The notes under the pieces: generated by a model
Database searches by the model: none
What the model saw: only the letters and a program-made list of their open reading frames with translations
Told to the model about the DNA's origin: nothing
Assembly: GCA_020809705.1 (NCBI GenBank)
Contig: CP085827.1
Location: 5,208,001-5,272,000 of the forward strand
DNA length: 64,000 bases
Direction of reading: 5' to 3'
DNA from: Calonectria ilicicola
Taxonomy: Eukaryota > Ascomycota > Sordariomycetes > Hypocreales > Nectriaceae
Program-made: the position numbers and the translations under genes
Part shown: in pieces, positions 11,319-23,909 of the stretch
Position numbering within the stretch: the stretch's first letter is position 1
Layout of the letters: each line of letters opens with the position of its first letter

Positions 11319-13014
11319 TTAACTACGAGTCGAGTTAACAGCCTTGCTCACATACCCATTAGCATCGACAAATGGGAAGCGAGCACGGCGCTCGAGATCA
11401 TCCAGGGGAATTGTAGATCGAATGTACCTAAGTAATCATGTTAATATGCGTCCCCGAATTTAAACCAAACTGGGTGTGAACTTACTTCTTCCTGCCGTCA
11501 TCCTCAGGGTTAAAGTCCCAGCTGGTGAATTCACCCTCCTTGAGAGCATCCCAGCAGACCCGGCGAGAACGCTGCGAGGTAAAGACCTTCTCTGTGATAG
11601 CGTCAAAGTCCCACTTGGCATTGGCCTCGGCCACAAACTCCTCAAGCTTCTCCTTGGCCTCCTGCTCCTCAGGAGTCTGAGGAGCAATCTTCTTAAAGCG
11701 GGCCAGGTTGTCAATCTCCTTGGGGTCTCGCTCCAGGTTGAACAGCTGATCGTCGTCGGCGGGGCAGGTAATGTACTTCCAGGCACCCCGGCGGATCATC
11801 ATCATGGGGCGAACGGTACCCTCTCCAGTGTACTCAGCAAAGACAGTGTCGTGGCCACCACGGTTCTCGAGGTGGGGCAGCATGCTGAGGCCATCCATTG
11901 GCAGGTAGGAAGGAATCTTGGCTCCGACCAGGTCACAGATGGTGGGGAGCAGATCAAGGGTTGAGACGCTCTCCTTGACGCGGTGGGGCGCGAATCGCTT
12001 GGGGTAGTTGATGAGCATGGGCACTCGGACTGACGACTCAAAGTAGCTCATCTTGTACCAAAGGTTGCGCTCACCCAACATGTCTCCGTGGTCACCGCTG
12101 AAGATGACAATTGTGTTTTCTGCGAGACCGGCTTCCTCGATAGTCTCAAGAAGCTTTCCAATGCAGTCATCGACGTAGCTCACAGAGCCGTAGTAAGCTC
12201 TCTTGGCTCTCTTGATCTGCTCGTCAGAAAAGTCTTGGTCCCAGAGGTCACAGACCTTCATCAGACGCTTGCTGTGGGGATCTTGGTCCTCCTTGGCAAT
12301 GCGAACCTCGGGCAGGTTGATGTCAACATCCTCATACATATTCCAGTACTTCTTGGTGATGGTGTAGGGGTCATGGGGGTGGGTGAGAGAGACAGTCAAG
12401 GCAAAGGGGCGCTTGTTGGGACCCTCACGGACATGATCCCACAGGTACTGAGTGCTCTTGAACATGACCTCCTCGTCGTAGTCAAGCTGGTTGCTACGTC
12501 CACAAGGGCCGGCCTGGAGGATGGAACTGGCATTGTGGTACCACTCTAGGCGGGTATCAGGTTCATCCCAGTTGACTGCCCAGCCGAAATCGCCAGGGTA
12601 GATATCACTGGTGAGACGCTGCTCATAACCGTGGAGCTGGTCTCCGACAAAGTGCATCTTGCCAGCAAGCGCAGTGTGGTAACCCTTGGAACGGAGGTAG
12701 TGGGCATAAGTGGGCACATCAGAGCCGATCTGAGCAGCATTGTCATAAGCTCCAATCTTCATGGGCAGGAGACCGCTGATCAAACTCATGCGAGAGGGTG
12801 CGCAGAGGGGAGAAGGGCAGTAGGCAGAGTCAAACTGGACGGAAGTGGAAGCAAGACGGTCGAGGTTGGGGGTCTTGATCTGGGACTTTTCATTGTACAT
12901 CTTGAGCTGAGGAGCAGCAAGCTGATCCGCCATGATGAAGAGGATGTTAGGCTTCTCGACCTCGCTAGGGCCCGAGGGAATGGAGGCAGGGAGGGAGTTG
13001 AGATCAGGCGCCAT
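11319..13014 (-). CDS. Choline sulfatase
   Basis: Two exons, 11486-13014 and 11319-11427, give 545 residues; the 58-bp intron 11428-11485 joins ...NPEDDGRKK to YIRSTIPLDDLERRARFPF. The alkaline-phosphatase/sulfatase fold is clear: KPNILFIMADQ with the metal-binding Asp, the formylglycine motif C-A-P-S-R at residues 71-75, and a second metal cluster in FSGDHGDMLGERNLWYK. The C-terminal segment (ITEKVFTSQRSRRVCWDALKEG) is the choline-sulfatase-specific end. The enzyme hydrolyses choline-O-sulfate to choline and sulfate, serving sulfur storage and osmolyte turnover; no signal peptide is seen, so it is probably cytosolic. Fungal homologs are commonly under sulfur-limitation control (known of the pathway; I could not confirm a Cys3-type site here). 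A 5.4-kb gene-free stretch lies upstream. Confidence 0.9.
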
Positions 13015-15922
13015 TGTGAGTGACGGTGATCTTCAAACGTTGGTATGAGTCTCGATGGTAAAAAATTGGCTTGCCGAGGTGGCAGCTGAAGGCAATGGCG
13101 ATGATGGATGGGTGTGTAAATCAAGCACAGCTGTCTGTTATGATGCCAGGTGGGTTGGCTCAAGCGTCACTTAACTCTTGTTCGTTTACAGAGTTTGTCA
13201 GCTGAGGAAAAAAAAACTTTAAAGAGAATTGAGGGTATGAGGAGAAAGAGCTGAGTGAAGAATAAAGAGAAAGAGGCGAGTCAGAAGGGCGAGCAGTTTG
13301 GGGGGAGCATCGAGAAATAAATAGATTGAGGTTAGGGCCAGAGGAGGACGGGTGTGTGGGCGAAATGGCGGGAAGGGTAAGCTAACGACGCTATCGAGCT
13401 TCTACGCGTCTCTCATAGAAGATGAGCTAGCTCGTCTCCGCCTTTTTCGACGGGAAGAACAATGGCCATGAGACAGGGGGGGCGAGATAGGTAGGACTAG
13501 GGAAAGCAAAGGAAAGCTGACGGAGCAAGGGGTGAACTGACAAAGTCCCCGTTGCACTCCCGGTGTCGTGGACTGTATGACACGGTACGGCACTGTACTG
13601 TATTTTGTGGGCTCGAACAGGCATGGGCACAAGCACAAGCACAAGCATAGAGACAAGGGAAGCATGTGGAGAAGATGAGCAACCAGAGGACAAGAAAATT
13701 GGTCTGCTGATAGGACAGAACCGGCAAAGAGCCAGCAATGCAGGGGTATGGGGACGGGATTGACGTTGGGATCTGGGGTTTGGGCATTTTTTTCGGAGGG
13801 GCCCTGTAGGCCCTGTAGGCCCTTGGAGGGGCTGGACGAGGGAGGGGGTGCGTGGTCCGTGACGAGGCCCCGAAGCTGTGCTGCGCAGACCATGAACAAT
13901 CCAGGTCTAGCGGCTGCGGAGGAGAGATTGAGGATGAGACCAGATCAGATGTCAACGGATTCGAGACAAGCGTGTGGCTAGCTGCCCACCAACACACACG
14001 ACCTGCTTCCCCGATGAGATGGCCAGCCGGGAAGAAGTTAAACGGCGACATAGCTGGCGCCACAGACCTTGTAAGGGAACCGACGGAGAAACGGGAACGA
14101 CGGGGGCTTGGGGTTTAATCTTGGCTTTTTGGGCCAAAGTATCGTTGAGAAGGAAGCAGAGAGCAAAAGCAATGAGAGACAACAACACAGAGTGAGTAAA
14201 TGAGCAATGCAACGTCAGGCCGCAGAGCAAAACCCAAGAGCCAAGAGCCAAGAGACAACAACGTCATCCAGGGTTGCGACAAGCCGATACAGGACGCAGG
14301 TAAAAAGTGCTGTGACGCATGACAAGCCCTGCAAGCAGGTGGTGGTACGTTGGCAGAAAATGCAATAAGTGAGGTTGTATCAGATCTCTTTTGGATTGAG
14401 GTTGGGGAGAGCCTGTGTGTGACCCACGACGGTGCATATTTTGAGCCGCCTCTCTCGACCGGGCGCTTTGATGTGTAAGGCACCAAAGGGAGGGTGCAGA
14501 ATCGGGTCACGAGAACTGCGACACACACACCACACACGGACACGGGCTAATAAGAGGATTGGCTCGTATCTCCCTTGATTTGCGTTTTGAATGTGTGTGT
14601 AACGGTACTCGTCGTAGTCATCACCACCACCACCGTGGATTGTCGAGGCTCCCTCATCCCATGACCTCCCCCCTTGCTCCCTTTCTGGGCCTATAACGTG
14701 GCAGGAATGGGTTTCCGACTCGTCAAAAAGGTCCATTTTTCGGCTTTGGCTCCCGCCGCCATCCCTGAGACTGCCGAGCGGCGCGCGAAGGGATCGGGGG
14801 GGTGTACTGCGGATGCAAGATTATCTCTGGGACAGACAGTGCGGCGGTGAGAGACAAGGACATGGGACATGGGACATGAGGGGGGGAGGGATGATGAAAT
14901 GATGGAATGATTTGCCTTAAAGGAAGTCAGTCGAGTGACGTTCCGGCTCCCGGGACTACTGGGCTAGGCGGAGGTAGCGAGTGCCATGGTGCAATCTGTA
15001 GTGTCGCGGCCACATGGAAATGGTGGGCATGGGCGGTCGTGGTGGAGGAGGGAGGACAGAAGATTGGGAGCAGACATGGATTCGAGGCTTAGCAACTACT
15101 CGATTCGGCCGCAGACACGTTCCGGTTGGTCAATTGAGCCCTCCACCCCTGGACAACCTCGCCCAGCCAATGCACCTTGTGCACACCCATTTCTTAATTT
15201 GACACGCCTCTTTTCGCAGGCGCTGTCCAAATGCCGACGACAGACGCAGACAGACAAACAACAACACGCCCGCTGCCGCCGCCGTCGTCGTCGTCGTGAC
15301 GAGATAAACCACAACGAGAACGATGGCCTGCGAAAATCGGCTTGCCGTCATCCGCCCACCACCCACCACCACCACCATCTTTACATGTCCGACTCTAGCC
15401 ACCACTACCCTCGCCCTCGCCCTCACCCTCAGTTCTTGAGATACGATACACGTCACTTCCACACAGAGAAAGAGAGGCCAACAAGAAACGATACTCTCTC
15501 GGCTTATCGTCGCTCGCCGCCACACAATCCTACCCTGGCCGGCTCCGTGGGCGTGCTGCACTCAGTCTGGAGGAGCCCACTTGCCTCAAACCAACCCTGG
15601 CCTCTCCGCCAAAGCTGCCAAAGCCAATGCCCGCTCTCCCATTTTCGATTCCTCACCGCGGTCTCCGATCATCGACACACCAAAAGGCCCATGCACTGTG
15701 CTGGGGGGACCGGAGACATACTGCGTATCTGCATATCTGCTGCATACGGGGTATGTTGCCCAGCCGTGGGGATGGAGTGGTCCCAGTCCCCCAGTCCTAG
15801 TCTGTAGTCCCAGTCCCATAGTCGGTCCCCTGCCGCCTCTTGTGTGTGCCGCCATGCATCTTTATCCGCACTTCGTTCCCACCTGATCCTGTCTCACTGG
15901 CGAGGAAACTTCAACCTCCAAG

Positions 15923-16018
15923 AATTGTCTATACGGTGCATACGGACTTTTTTCTCACTGTACCACCGCACACAATTTATCCGTCACCCGTCCGTGCGGA
16001 AACACTGTATAGACAATT
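15923..16018. repeat. Imperfect inverted repeat, 16-nt arms, 64-bp spacer
   Basis: The left arm AATTGTCTATACGGTG (15923-15938) and the reverse complement of the right arm CACTGTATAGACAATT (16003-16018) match at all but one position. The spacer is pyrimidine-rich and contains CCACCGCACAC and CCGTCACCCG. It could be a hairpin, a dimeric protein site or a MITE remnant. Confidence 0.6.
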
Positions 16019-16926
16019 TTCACTGCCCTCAACTTAGCCGAACTTCCCTCTCCTGCTCCACCAAGGCAACAACCTACTGCAACTCCGACTTGGAATCAAC
16101 TTGGTTTTCAGCCGTCCGCCACTTTTGCGCTGCCCACCAAGCCAGCCCTGCTGCTCCTCGAGAGCACTGCCTCCGGCAATGATCACCAAAAACGACTCTC
16201 GCTCGCCCTCCACACGCACGCGCAAGACGGACGACTCCTCGCATCTGTCATGACATTCATTGCCCAAACCTAAAGCAACCCCGCCGCACCGACACTCGCT
16301 CATGGCCATGGTTCTAGCGCGAAAAAAAAAAATTAACCACGGAGCCCACCCCTCCTCTCCCCAAGTGAATCCCAACAACCTAGTGTATAACGTCTTGTCA
16401 GCAGACAATGGTGCAATCCGGGGTCGTTGAAGCTCGCTCAACTCTCCCGACATTCCGGCGGTGCAACTCGCTCTCACAACCACAACCACATGTCCGGAGC
16501 GGAGAGGTACAAGGCTAAAAAATCACCCCTTCGATCCTACAGATGTCGACATTCAAATATGGCCCCATTGCCGTCCTTTGTGCTGCTTCGGACACCCCGG
16601 TCTCCTCTTGGCCGTTTGTACTCCACGCCCCGCCGAGTGCTTTGGCCCGGTCCGGCGCTCTCGCTTTCATCGCCAGCCAGCCCGGGCTCTCGAGAAGCGA
16701 TCGCCATTCTTCTCGCCCCCGACTTCCGGCCCGCCTGAGATTATCAAGCCCGCGCCCGCCACCTCAGGTTCGCCTGCTTGGTCGCACAGCGTACAGCAGC
16801 GAGTCATCACATGCCACATGTTCCATTTGATTACGTTCCGTTTCGCATGTCGCATGGGCGATCGGGCTATCCTGCGCCTGCATGCTCGACCTCCCGTCCG
16901 AACGACTAGCCACACAGAGAAAAAAC

Positions 16927-16944
16927 ACACACACACACACACAT
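16927..16944. repeat. (CA)9 microsatellite
   Basis: Nine CA units directly after an A6 run in the CT-rich gene-free block. A simple repeat with no coding context. Confidence 0.9.
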
Positions 16945-17670
16945 ACGGCCGATGAATGGGTCGTCGCTCTCCGTCGCCCGCGTGCCTTGACCGAACCTCC
17001 TCCGTTGTCGCCAAGACTCAACTCTTTGAATTCCATGTCTCTCATCGGTGACCATCATCTCGCACATCCTTGATTCTGCAAATTTGTTGGAGGCCCCGAA
17101 AACTACTCCCACCGCCGTGGCTCCCTCCTGATTCATTTGAGTCATACCCTCCTCTCTCTCTCTGCATCCTGCCCAAGTGCTAAACCGCATTCAACACCGG
17201 GCATCGTCTTATCTCTCCTGCCTCTCCTTCGTTCGGCCGCAATTTACGTGACTTGGTTAACTAATCCACATCCGCCAACGGACCCTCCGACAGGCCTAGA
17301 CCTGGTTCACGCTCTCACGCGACCACCCGAGCAGGGCGAACTTGGTCAAGCCCGCCTTGCCCCGCGTAGTCCTCAGTCGACTGTTGTCCTTCCTTGCTCA
17401 CATGTATGGCCCTCTGTGCTCCGTCCCGTGTATGCGGCACTCAATCTTTTGCCGTCCAGCGTCTCGAATATGCAGACTGCCGCCACAATTTAGTACTCTC
17501 AGACCATTCCCCATCTCCCAACCCAGTGGCTTGGCACCTGTCCCGACTCTTTGCAACTTAGCTCCTCCACTAGCCAGCCAATCACCTCTTAGCTGTCCCG
17601 ATATCCGTCGCCGAGAACCCAAGGACGCTAAGTGGCTAGCTCGTTGAAGATAACTCTTACAAACAAACAA

Positions 17671-17697
17671 CACACACACACACACACACACACACAC
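17671..17697. repeat. (CA)13 microsatellite
   Basis: About thirteen CA units preceded by AAACAAACAA. With the runs at 9852 and 16927 it makes the choline-sulfatase flanks unusually rich in CA/TG repeats. Confidence 0.95.
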
Positions 17698-18416
17698 GCC
17701 CCTTTCCTTTGGGCTATCACGTAGCAAGATCAATAGACATGACAATAGGTATTTAGTTGGTATTTTTTACTTCTAACAGACACAACGAAGAGAAAGAGAA
17801 AAGAACAGACTTCTCTCGCAGAAACATAATGGAAGTCAAGGCTTCATACATTATGTCAATCAGAAAAAAATCAATATCCAGGTAAACCCGCTCTTCTCCG
17901 TGGTGCACAACACAAACCAAAAAAAAAAAAAAAGAGCCATGAAACTCGTATCCCGTGATACCCGTCCATACCATCCATCCTTCGCCGATCCTGAATAATC
18001 AATCACCTCCCTTTGCCCTTGCCGCTTCCAAATCCATGTCTTAAAACTTGACGTCGTGAGATGATATCATGTGTTGTTTTTTTTTTGTTGCGTTATGCTC
18101 CCCTCCTCATCCTCCCCGCAAACCAGCCTTGGAAAAAAGCAAAAAACACCAGAGTGCACCACAGAGTCCTCTTTGATCGCGCCAATCGCAATGCTTTATC
18201 AATCTCATGTTGCTTCCTCCTCTGCGTATTCCACTTATCGTCTTTCCAGTACCTCGCCCCGAGAACCCAGCGGCGCAACCTTAACCCTCGCCATTATGGT
18301 ATAGTCCCCTCCAGGGGGACGGCAAGGGATATGCGGTCTCTGCGTCCGCCTCGTCTTCCTCGGCGCGGCTCTTATTACTCTCAACTTAGTCGTGGGTAGT
18401 TTTTCCGTGTCTCCCT

Positions 18417-21400
18417 TTATTGTGTCCTGTAGAACTTCTTGTAGAGAAGATGCAGCAACAAGTTGACGTTGAGCTTGAGGTTACCCTCGAAAAGGGTCAT
18501 GAACTGGTGAGCCTCAAACTGAGCCTGCAAAAGATCTTCAATAGGCACCAGGGCGCTGGCACCAGGGATCTGAATGTGACCCCGCGAGCCCTCAAGACTG
18601 AAGACACCCACCTCGTCACATGAGATGGTCAGGTTGACCTTGTCCCAGTCACGGTCACCAGCTCCGGACCATGACACCAGCACACCCTTCTCAGACAGCG
18701 ATCGAGCACTGTACTTGTAGCTGCCAAACTTTGGTACACGGCCGCTACGCTCAAGCTCGCGCTGGTGGTTGTACTGCTTAGTAAAAGGAAGCAGGAATCG
18801 CTTCTTGCTGCAGTGACTGTTAGTTATCAATCGTTGAATAATATTGGTTGAATCAACTTACCCCTTCTTGTTCTGCAGTGTAGCCATGGCTTGTTCGATG
18901 TAGTCATCGTAGCTCTTGCGCTGTTGCTCCAGGTACTTGGCCTTCTCGTGCAAGTTGCCAAGTGTCATGCGCACACCCTCCAGTTCACGCTGGCGCTGCA
19001 CACGACGACGACTCTTTGTGCGAATATCGAGTGCAATGGCGTTGAGTACATCCTGGTAGTAGTTGTGCTTCGAGATTCGGCCCATCTTCTCCAGGTGCAT
19101 AATGTTCTCCAGAGCTGTTCGCTTGAGCTCAGAATACGACAAGCGAGTGACGTCAATCATGTTGGCGTCTGAGTAGGCACCGCGGGTGTTGGTGCCAGCG
19201 GCAAAGTCATCACGCAGCAGCATGTTCCACTTGTGCTCATCCTCTGGGGAGATGGGCTTGACCAGAATCTCCATGAGATTGGCGCCCGTTTGGACACGGA
19301 TGATGTAGAGAACACATCGCTTTGTCTCCATGAAGAGGGCCTTGGCGTCAGCCTCGGGATCATCGATATCGTGCAGCTTGGGCGTAAGGAACATCTGGAT
19401 ATCCGATGTGCCTGCGGCGTTCATCTCGCTCTCGTTATTCTTGGCGCTTCCCAGATCATGCATAATCTCTCGGAGGACATCGTCCCTGCTGGGACAGATA
19501 GCCTGAAGCTCGGTTGCGACAAGGCTGTGGATAGCGAAAACATCTGCCATCTTGATGTACAGAGTCGGCTTGTTCTTGGCGTAGAGGTCATTGAATTCAT
19601 CAATGTCGAAAGTTCTCTCGGCATCTGGAACAGCGATAAGGTCACTGGCAATGTTCTCCAGGCGCTCGATGGACTCGCTAACAAAGGCATTGAGAGGCTG
19701 GAGGTAGATGTTCTCGCCACCGAAAGGACGACCAGTGGCAATTTGACCAATAACCTTGGCAACCTCGCTCAAGTTCCTCTTCTGTAGGGGGCTCAATGCC
19801 CTCTCAATCACACCAACGTTCTCGGGGTTCACCACAGCAGGCTGGAGGTAAAAACGCCAGAGCCAGTGGATGACGATTTGAAGCAAGTTCTGTGGGGGCT
19901 CCCGCTTGAAATGCTGGCGAAGACCCTCAAAGATTTGTTGACACACGAATCGAAGCCCATAAGGCATCTTGTGCAACACCTCTTCCAGGGCAAGGAAAAA
20001 CTGGTCACAGATTTCACGCAAGTCACGAAGGTGGTCGATGAATAGTCTTCGGGTCTCGGGATCGCGGATGGCAATTTCTCGGGGTACATCCAACGGCCTC
20101 TGGTCTGGCCTACCAGTCCTCAACTCTTCGTTGTTAATGGCTGAGCGGTAAATCTGCATAGGGTCACTCTCGAGGTCGAGGGCTGGGTCCTCCACAATGT
20201 TGTCACGGATGAGTGGTCCCAGGAGGTCTCGCAGGTACTTTCGGTCACGAGGTGAACGAGTGTAGTTGGTGAGAAGCTTGGACCAGAAGAAGTTTCCTCG
20301 AAGGAAGTCTTGAGGGGCCCTGGCGCTGGCAATCTCTTCTCGAATGGATCGAGCAATCAGCTTGAGTAGATAGTACTCTTCTCGGCGTTTCTGGGCATAA
20401 CCGAACAGACTCATCATAAGAAGCTCGGTCCGCTTGGACTCTTTCTCGGCAGTGCCCTGTTCGCGGATGCGCTTGAAAAGACGGGCAAGGTATTGAGGTT
20501 GGGTCTGGAGGTTGAAGAACAGTTGTTGGTATGACTCGAGCTTCTTCCTTGAGCCCTTGTTGAGCGCCTTCAGATCAAACTGGTTGGCTGAGCTCATTGA
20601 GCTGTTTGCAAGAAAGCCCATAGAATTGCCGCCGAAGTTGTGTTGATGTCGAACGACTTCATCCAGGGTAATCTTGTTCTTGACCAAGAGTGCAATCTTG
20701 ATATCGAGCTGGTCAATGTACTGCTCCAGCATTTCATTCTGTCGAACCTGTTGGACCACAGTCTTGCGCAAGCGCTCAAATTCGATTTCCTCGTTAAAGT
20801 CAAAGTCGCTATCATTGAGCAGGTGCACGAAGTTCTTCACGGCGCCAACAGGAGGGTTCTTGCCCGTCGTTAAACTCTTGTAGGCCTCTCCTTGGACCTT
20901 GGCGCGAACAAAGCTCTGGATCTTGATGACCTTTTGCATGTTCTCATTGAAGAAGCGCTTCTTCTCCTCGAAACGTGCCCGAACGACGAAGGCCTTAGCA
21001 GCGGATTGCAAGGCAACAACGGACTCCTCCTCCTGTTCCAACTCAGCCAAGAGGTCTTCAACTCGGGCGCGCTCCATCATAGACCGGAGAATGCTTTGCA
21101 ATTCGACAATTTGGGGTGTGTGGGAGGTGAGCTCATCCATGAAAGCTTGGTGCTGCTTTCGGTACAAAAGTCCTCGGATGTGACCCTGGAGGGTGATGAT
21201 ATCTGGCTCCTGGTTCTCCAGCTCCTGTTGATCGGCAGCGATGCGCTGTCGCTCAAGCATTCCCCTAATCATTCCTTGCAAGTCAATGACAGCTGGCTCA
21301 TTCTCGTTCAGGTCATCCAGAAGTTGAGTGATGTCCTCGCGAACTGCGGCAGCACGAGCCATAGCCTGGAGTTGATCGATTTCAGGGACATGAGTCTTCA

Positions 21401-23909
21401 GTTCTGTCTTCAATGCCTCGGTCTCGTTTCGAGCCAGGGCGCCGCGAGCAAAGGACTGGAAGTCTATCCACTGAGGGCTGAAGGACTGCAGTTGCTCTTG
21501 CTGGAGGCTGATCTGATTACGGGTCAGCATTGCCCTAACCGCAGCTTGCAAATCAGTGATCGCTGGGACGTGTGAATCCAATGCCACCAAATCCCTCTCG
21601 ACACCCTCACGAACAAGCATTCCACGGATTGCGGCCTGGAGATTCTGAACTACATCAGATGTCTTCTTTGACTCTGCGACGTCCTTCTCGACGCTACCGC
21701 GAACAAACATTGCCCTCACCGCGGCTTGTAAATCAGTAATCGCAGGAACATGTGAATCCAACGCCACAAGATCCTTCTCGACACTGCTTCGGACAAGCAT
21801 CGCCCTCATCGCGGCTTGCAAATCAGTAATCGCAGGAACATGTGAATCTAGCTCCACAAGGTCCTTCTCGATATTGCTTCGGACAAGCATTCCGCGAATA
21901 GCAGCCTGGAGGTTTCGGACGTCGTTGGATGTGCTCTTAGTCTCCTGTTGCTGAGCAATGTGTGCTTTGCGGAGGAGAAATCCCCGAGCAATTGATTGAA
22001 TATCCCGAATAGGTGCTCGGCAAACAGAAAGCTCAGAAGTCAGGTTTCGTACCTCATTGCGGACCTTCTTGGCCCGGATCATACTTTGTAACTCCAGGAC
22101 ATCGGGTTCGATAGACTTCCAGAGTCGATCCGTGTTTTCCAACCTCCTTCGGGCGAGGAAACCTCGCGAAGCACTCTGCAGCTTAACGGCGAATCGTCTC
22201 ATGTTCAAACGATAGTCCATGATTTGTCTCGTAAAGTCACCACGAATTCGAGATTGGAGGTCAATCAACCACTCCTCCTCGTCCCAGAACTTTTGCATCA
22301 TATCGCCTAGTCTGACACGAAGAAGGGCCCCACGCATCTGTGCCTGTAGGTCAACAATGGATTCTTCGTTTTCATGCAGTTCACGATCGATCCTCTCATC
22401 CTCGGTCTCTTCCGGCTCAGGCTCGGGTTCTGGAACACCAAAGTCTGCACCCATGTTTCCGAAACTAGGCATGTTGATTCCAAGTTTATCCAGGCCCTTT
22501 TGCATTGCCTCGAGCTCGTGGTGCTCAAACTCCAGTTGGCCCACGAGGTTGCCTATGCGGAAGTCCACTATACCTTTCCTAAACAAGAGCCAACTCAAGG
22601 CATGAATACAATAGATTACTTTAGGGATGTTCTTTTTCTCATATAAATCAATAAGTTCGAAGCGGAACAGATCTGGAAGCTCAACTTCATCAAGGTATCG
22701 AAAGAAAATTGCAATGTTGTCGGAATGTCGGAATTGAAGTTTGGGATGCTGAAAGATTCGAAATCGTCTCTCGGGATTGAGTGCCTCAACCACTTCTGCC
22801 AGTGTGACACCATCACGCAGAGCCTCCTCCAGATTGACGATGGGGGGGAGCGACTTGTGGATAACATCCTCAATCCATTCCTTGGCCTCACCGATATGGC
22901 AGAGGTATTCGTAAGCCTGGAGGAATTGTCTCTGTTTGTCCATCCAATTGCGGCCCTCCCAGCCGTAGCCTGCGTTCTTTTGCCTGTTGGCATTATCTCT
23001 CGGTGCTCGCTGTAGTCTTCGTCGGCCTCGCAGCCCAACGACTTCCTGCGCAGGAGATGTAATGGTGAAGTCGTCAGCAGAATCAGACTGGACTAGGCGA
23101 GAAAGTGTTCTCAGTTGGCTTGTTGAGGATCGACCAAGCTCCTTGATGTCATCTTGGGCAAGGTGGGTGTTGACGTGATGAGAGTCCGATCGAGTCAGAA
23201 ACATTGAGTTGGGGCGCATAGTTATGCCCGTTGGTGAGGTCGGAGATGTATACTCAATAGTGTGGACAATGGGCTCTTTTCCAAAGTCAACAGTTTTGCC
23301 CCGTTGATGCCGCAGGGATCCGTATCCGGGATGCACGGATGTGCTCTCTTGTTTTGGGGATGTGTGATCATCGTGATGGAGAAATGATTGCTTTCCTAGG
23401 TCGACAGTTTTTCCACGTTCATGCCGCGGTGATGTGTTTTCGTCTCTCGGGAGTATCGATGGCCGCTTTACATCAACACTCTTGCCGCGGTCGTGGCGGA
23501 GGGAGTTGAAATTTGAAGGTGTTGCTGGAGGAGGAGATGACGATGATGCTGGAGCCTGGGGCAGGCGACGGAGAGACTGGCGGGCAGAGCTGTACAAGTT
23601 GTCCAGGGCCGGAGCCTTCTTGGGGCTTGTCATTTCCCCGGATTCAAAGGTACGGGCCCTGGATCTCACATCGCTCTGGGCACGCTTGTGTTTGGGGGTG
23701 GTGTCGTAGCCACTCGATATTGATGTCGAGCTGCTGTTTTCGGATGTGTTCGAGTAGCCTGAGGAGGCCGAGGATGTTGTCGATGGGAAGCGGCCGATAG
23801 CTCCGGTTGAGGAAGCAAAGTCGACGGTGCGTGATTGCCGGAGCGGATGCGGGTAGTTGTGAAGGTGAGGTTGGGGGTTCGGCTGCTGATGTTGGAATCG
23901 GGACGACAT
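18417..23909 (-). CDS. IQGAP-family RasGAP-like scaffold (Rng2-type)
   Basis: Two exons, 18862-23909 and 18417-18807, encode 1812 residues; the 54-bp intron 18808-18861 joins QNKKG to KKRFLLPF. The domain order is a disordered Ser/Pro-rich N-terminus (1-300), a calponin-homology domain (about 323-440; VNLEEALRDGVTLAEVVEAL, FFRYLDEVELPDLF), a long block of IQ calmodulin-binding motifs (about 520-1010), a RasGAP-related domain (about 1160-1480; PYGLRFVCQQI, LQPAVVNPE) and a RasGAP C-terminal domain (from about 1555). In fungi these proteins organise the contractile actomyosin ring at septation, binding F-actin through CH, calmodulin and myosin light chain through IQ, and Cdc42/formin partners through the C-terminus. 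The N-terminus carries repeated RGK(T/S)VD motifs and several IQ units are near-identical, both described in findings. The long first exon is uninterrupted and appears intact. Confidence 0.92.

Larger units (their letters stand above)
13015..18416. other. 5.4-kb region without recognisable genes
   Basis: Lies upstream of choline sulfatase and downstream of the IQGAP gene. All frames are short and compositionally biased. The plus strand becomes strongly pyrimidine-rich from about 15200 to 17650, as in fungal promoters or long leaders, yet no plus-strand gene follows. Contents include a short GGCCCTGTA tandem at 13800-13826, a CAAGCA triplicate near 13629-13648, an inverted repeat at 15923-16018 and CA microsatellites. 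A long non-coding transcript is possible but not shown. Confidence 0.5.

Noticed and set aside
14986..15807. 273-residue plus-strand frame in the gene-free block
   Set aside because: His/Arg/Pro-rich translation of pyrimidine-rich DNA with no domain pattern.
20892..21575. 227-residue plus-strand frame inside the IQGAP gene
   Set aside because: Antisense of the IQ repeats; repetitive Leu/Ser composition follows from the minus-strand code.
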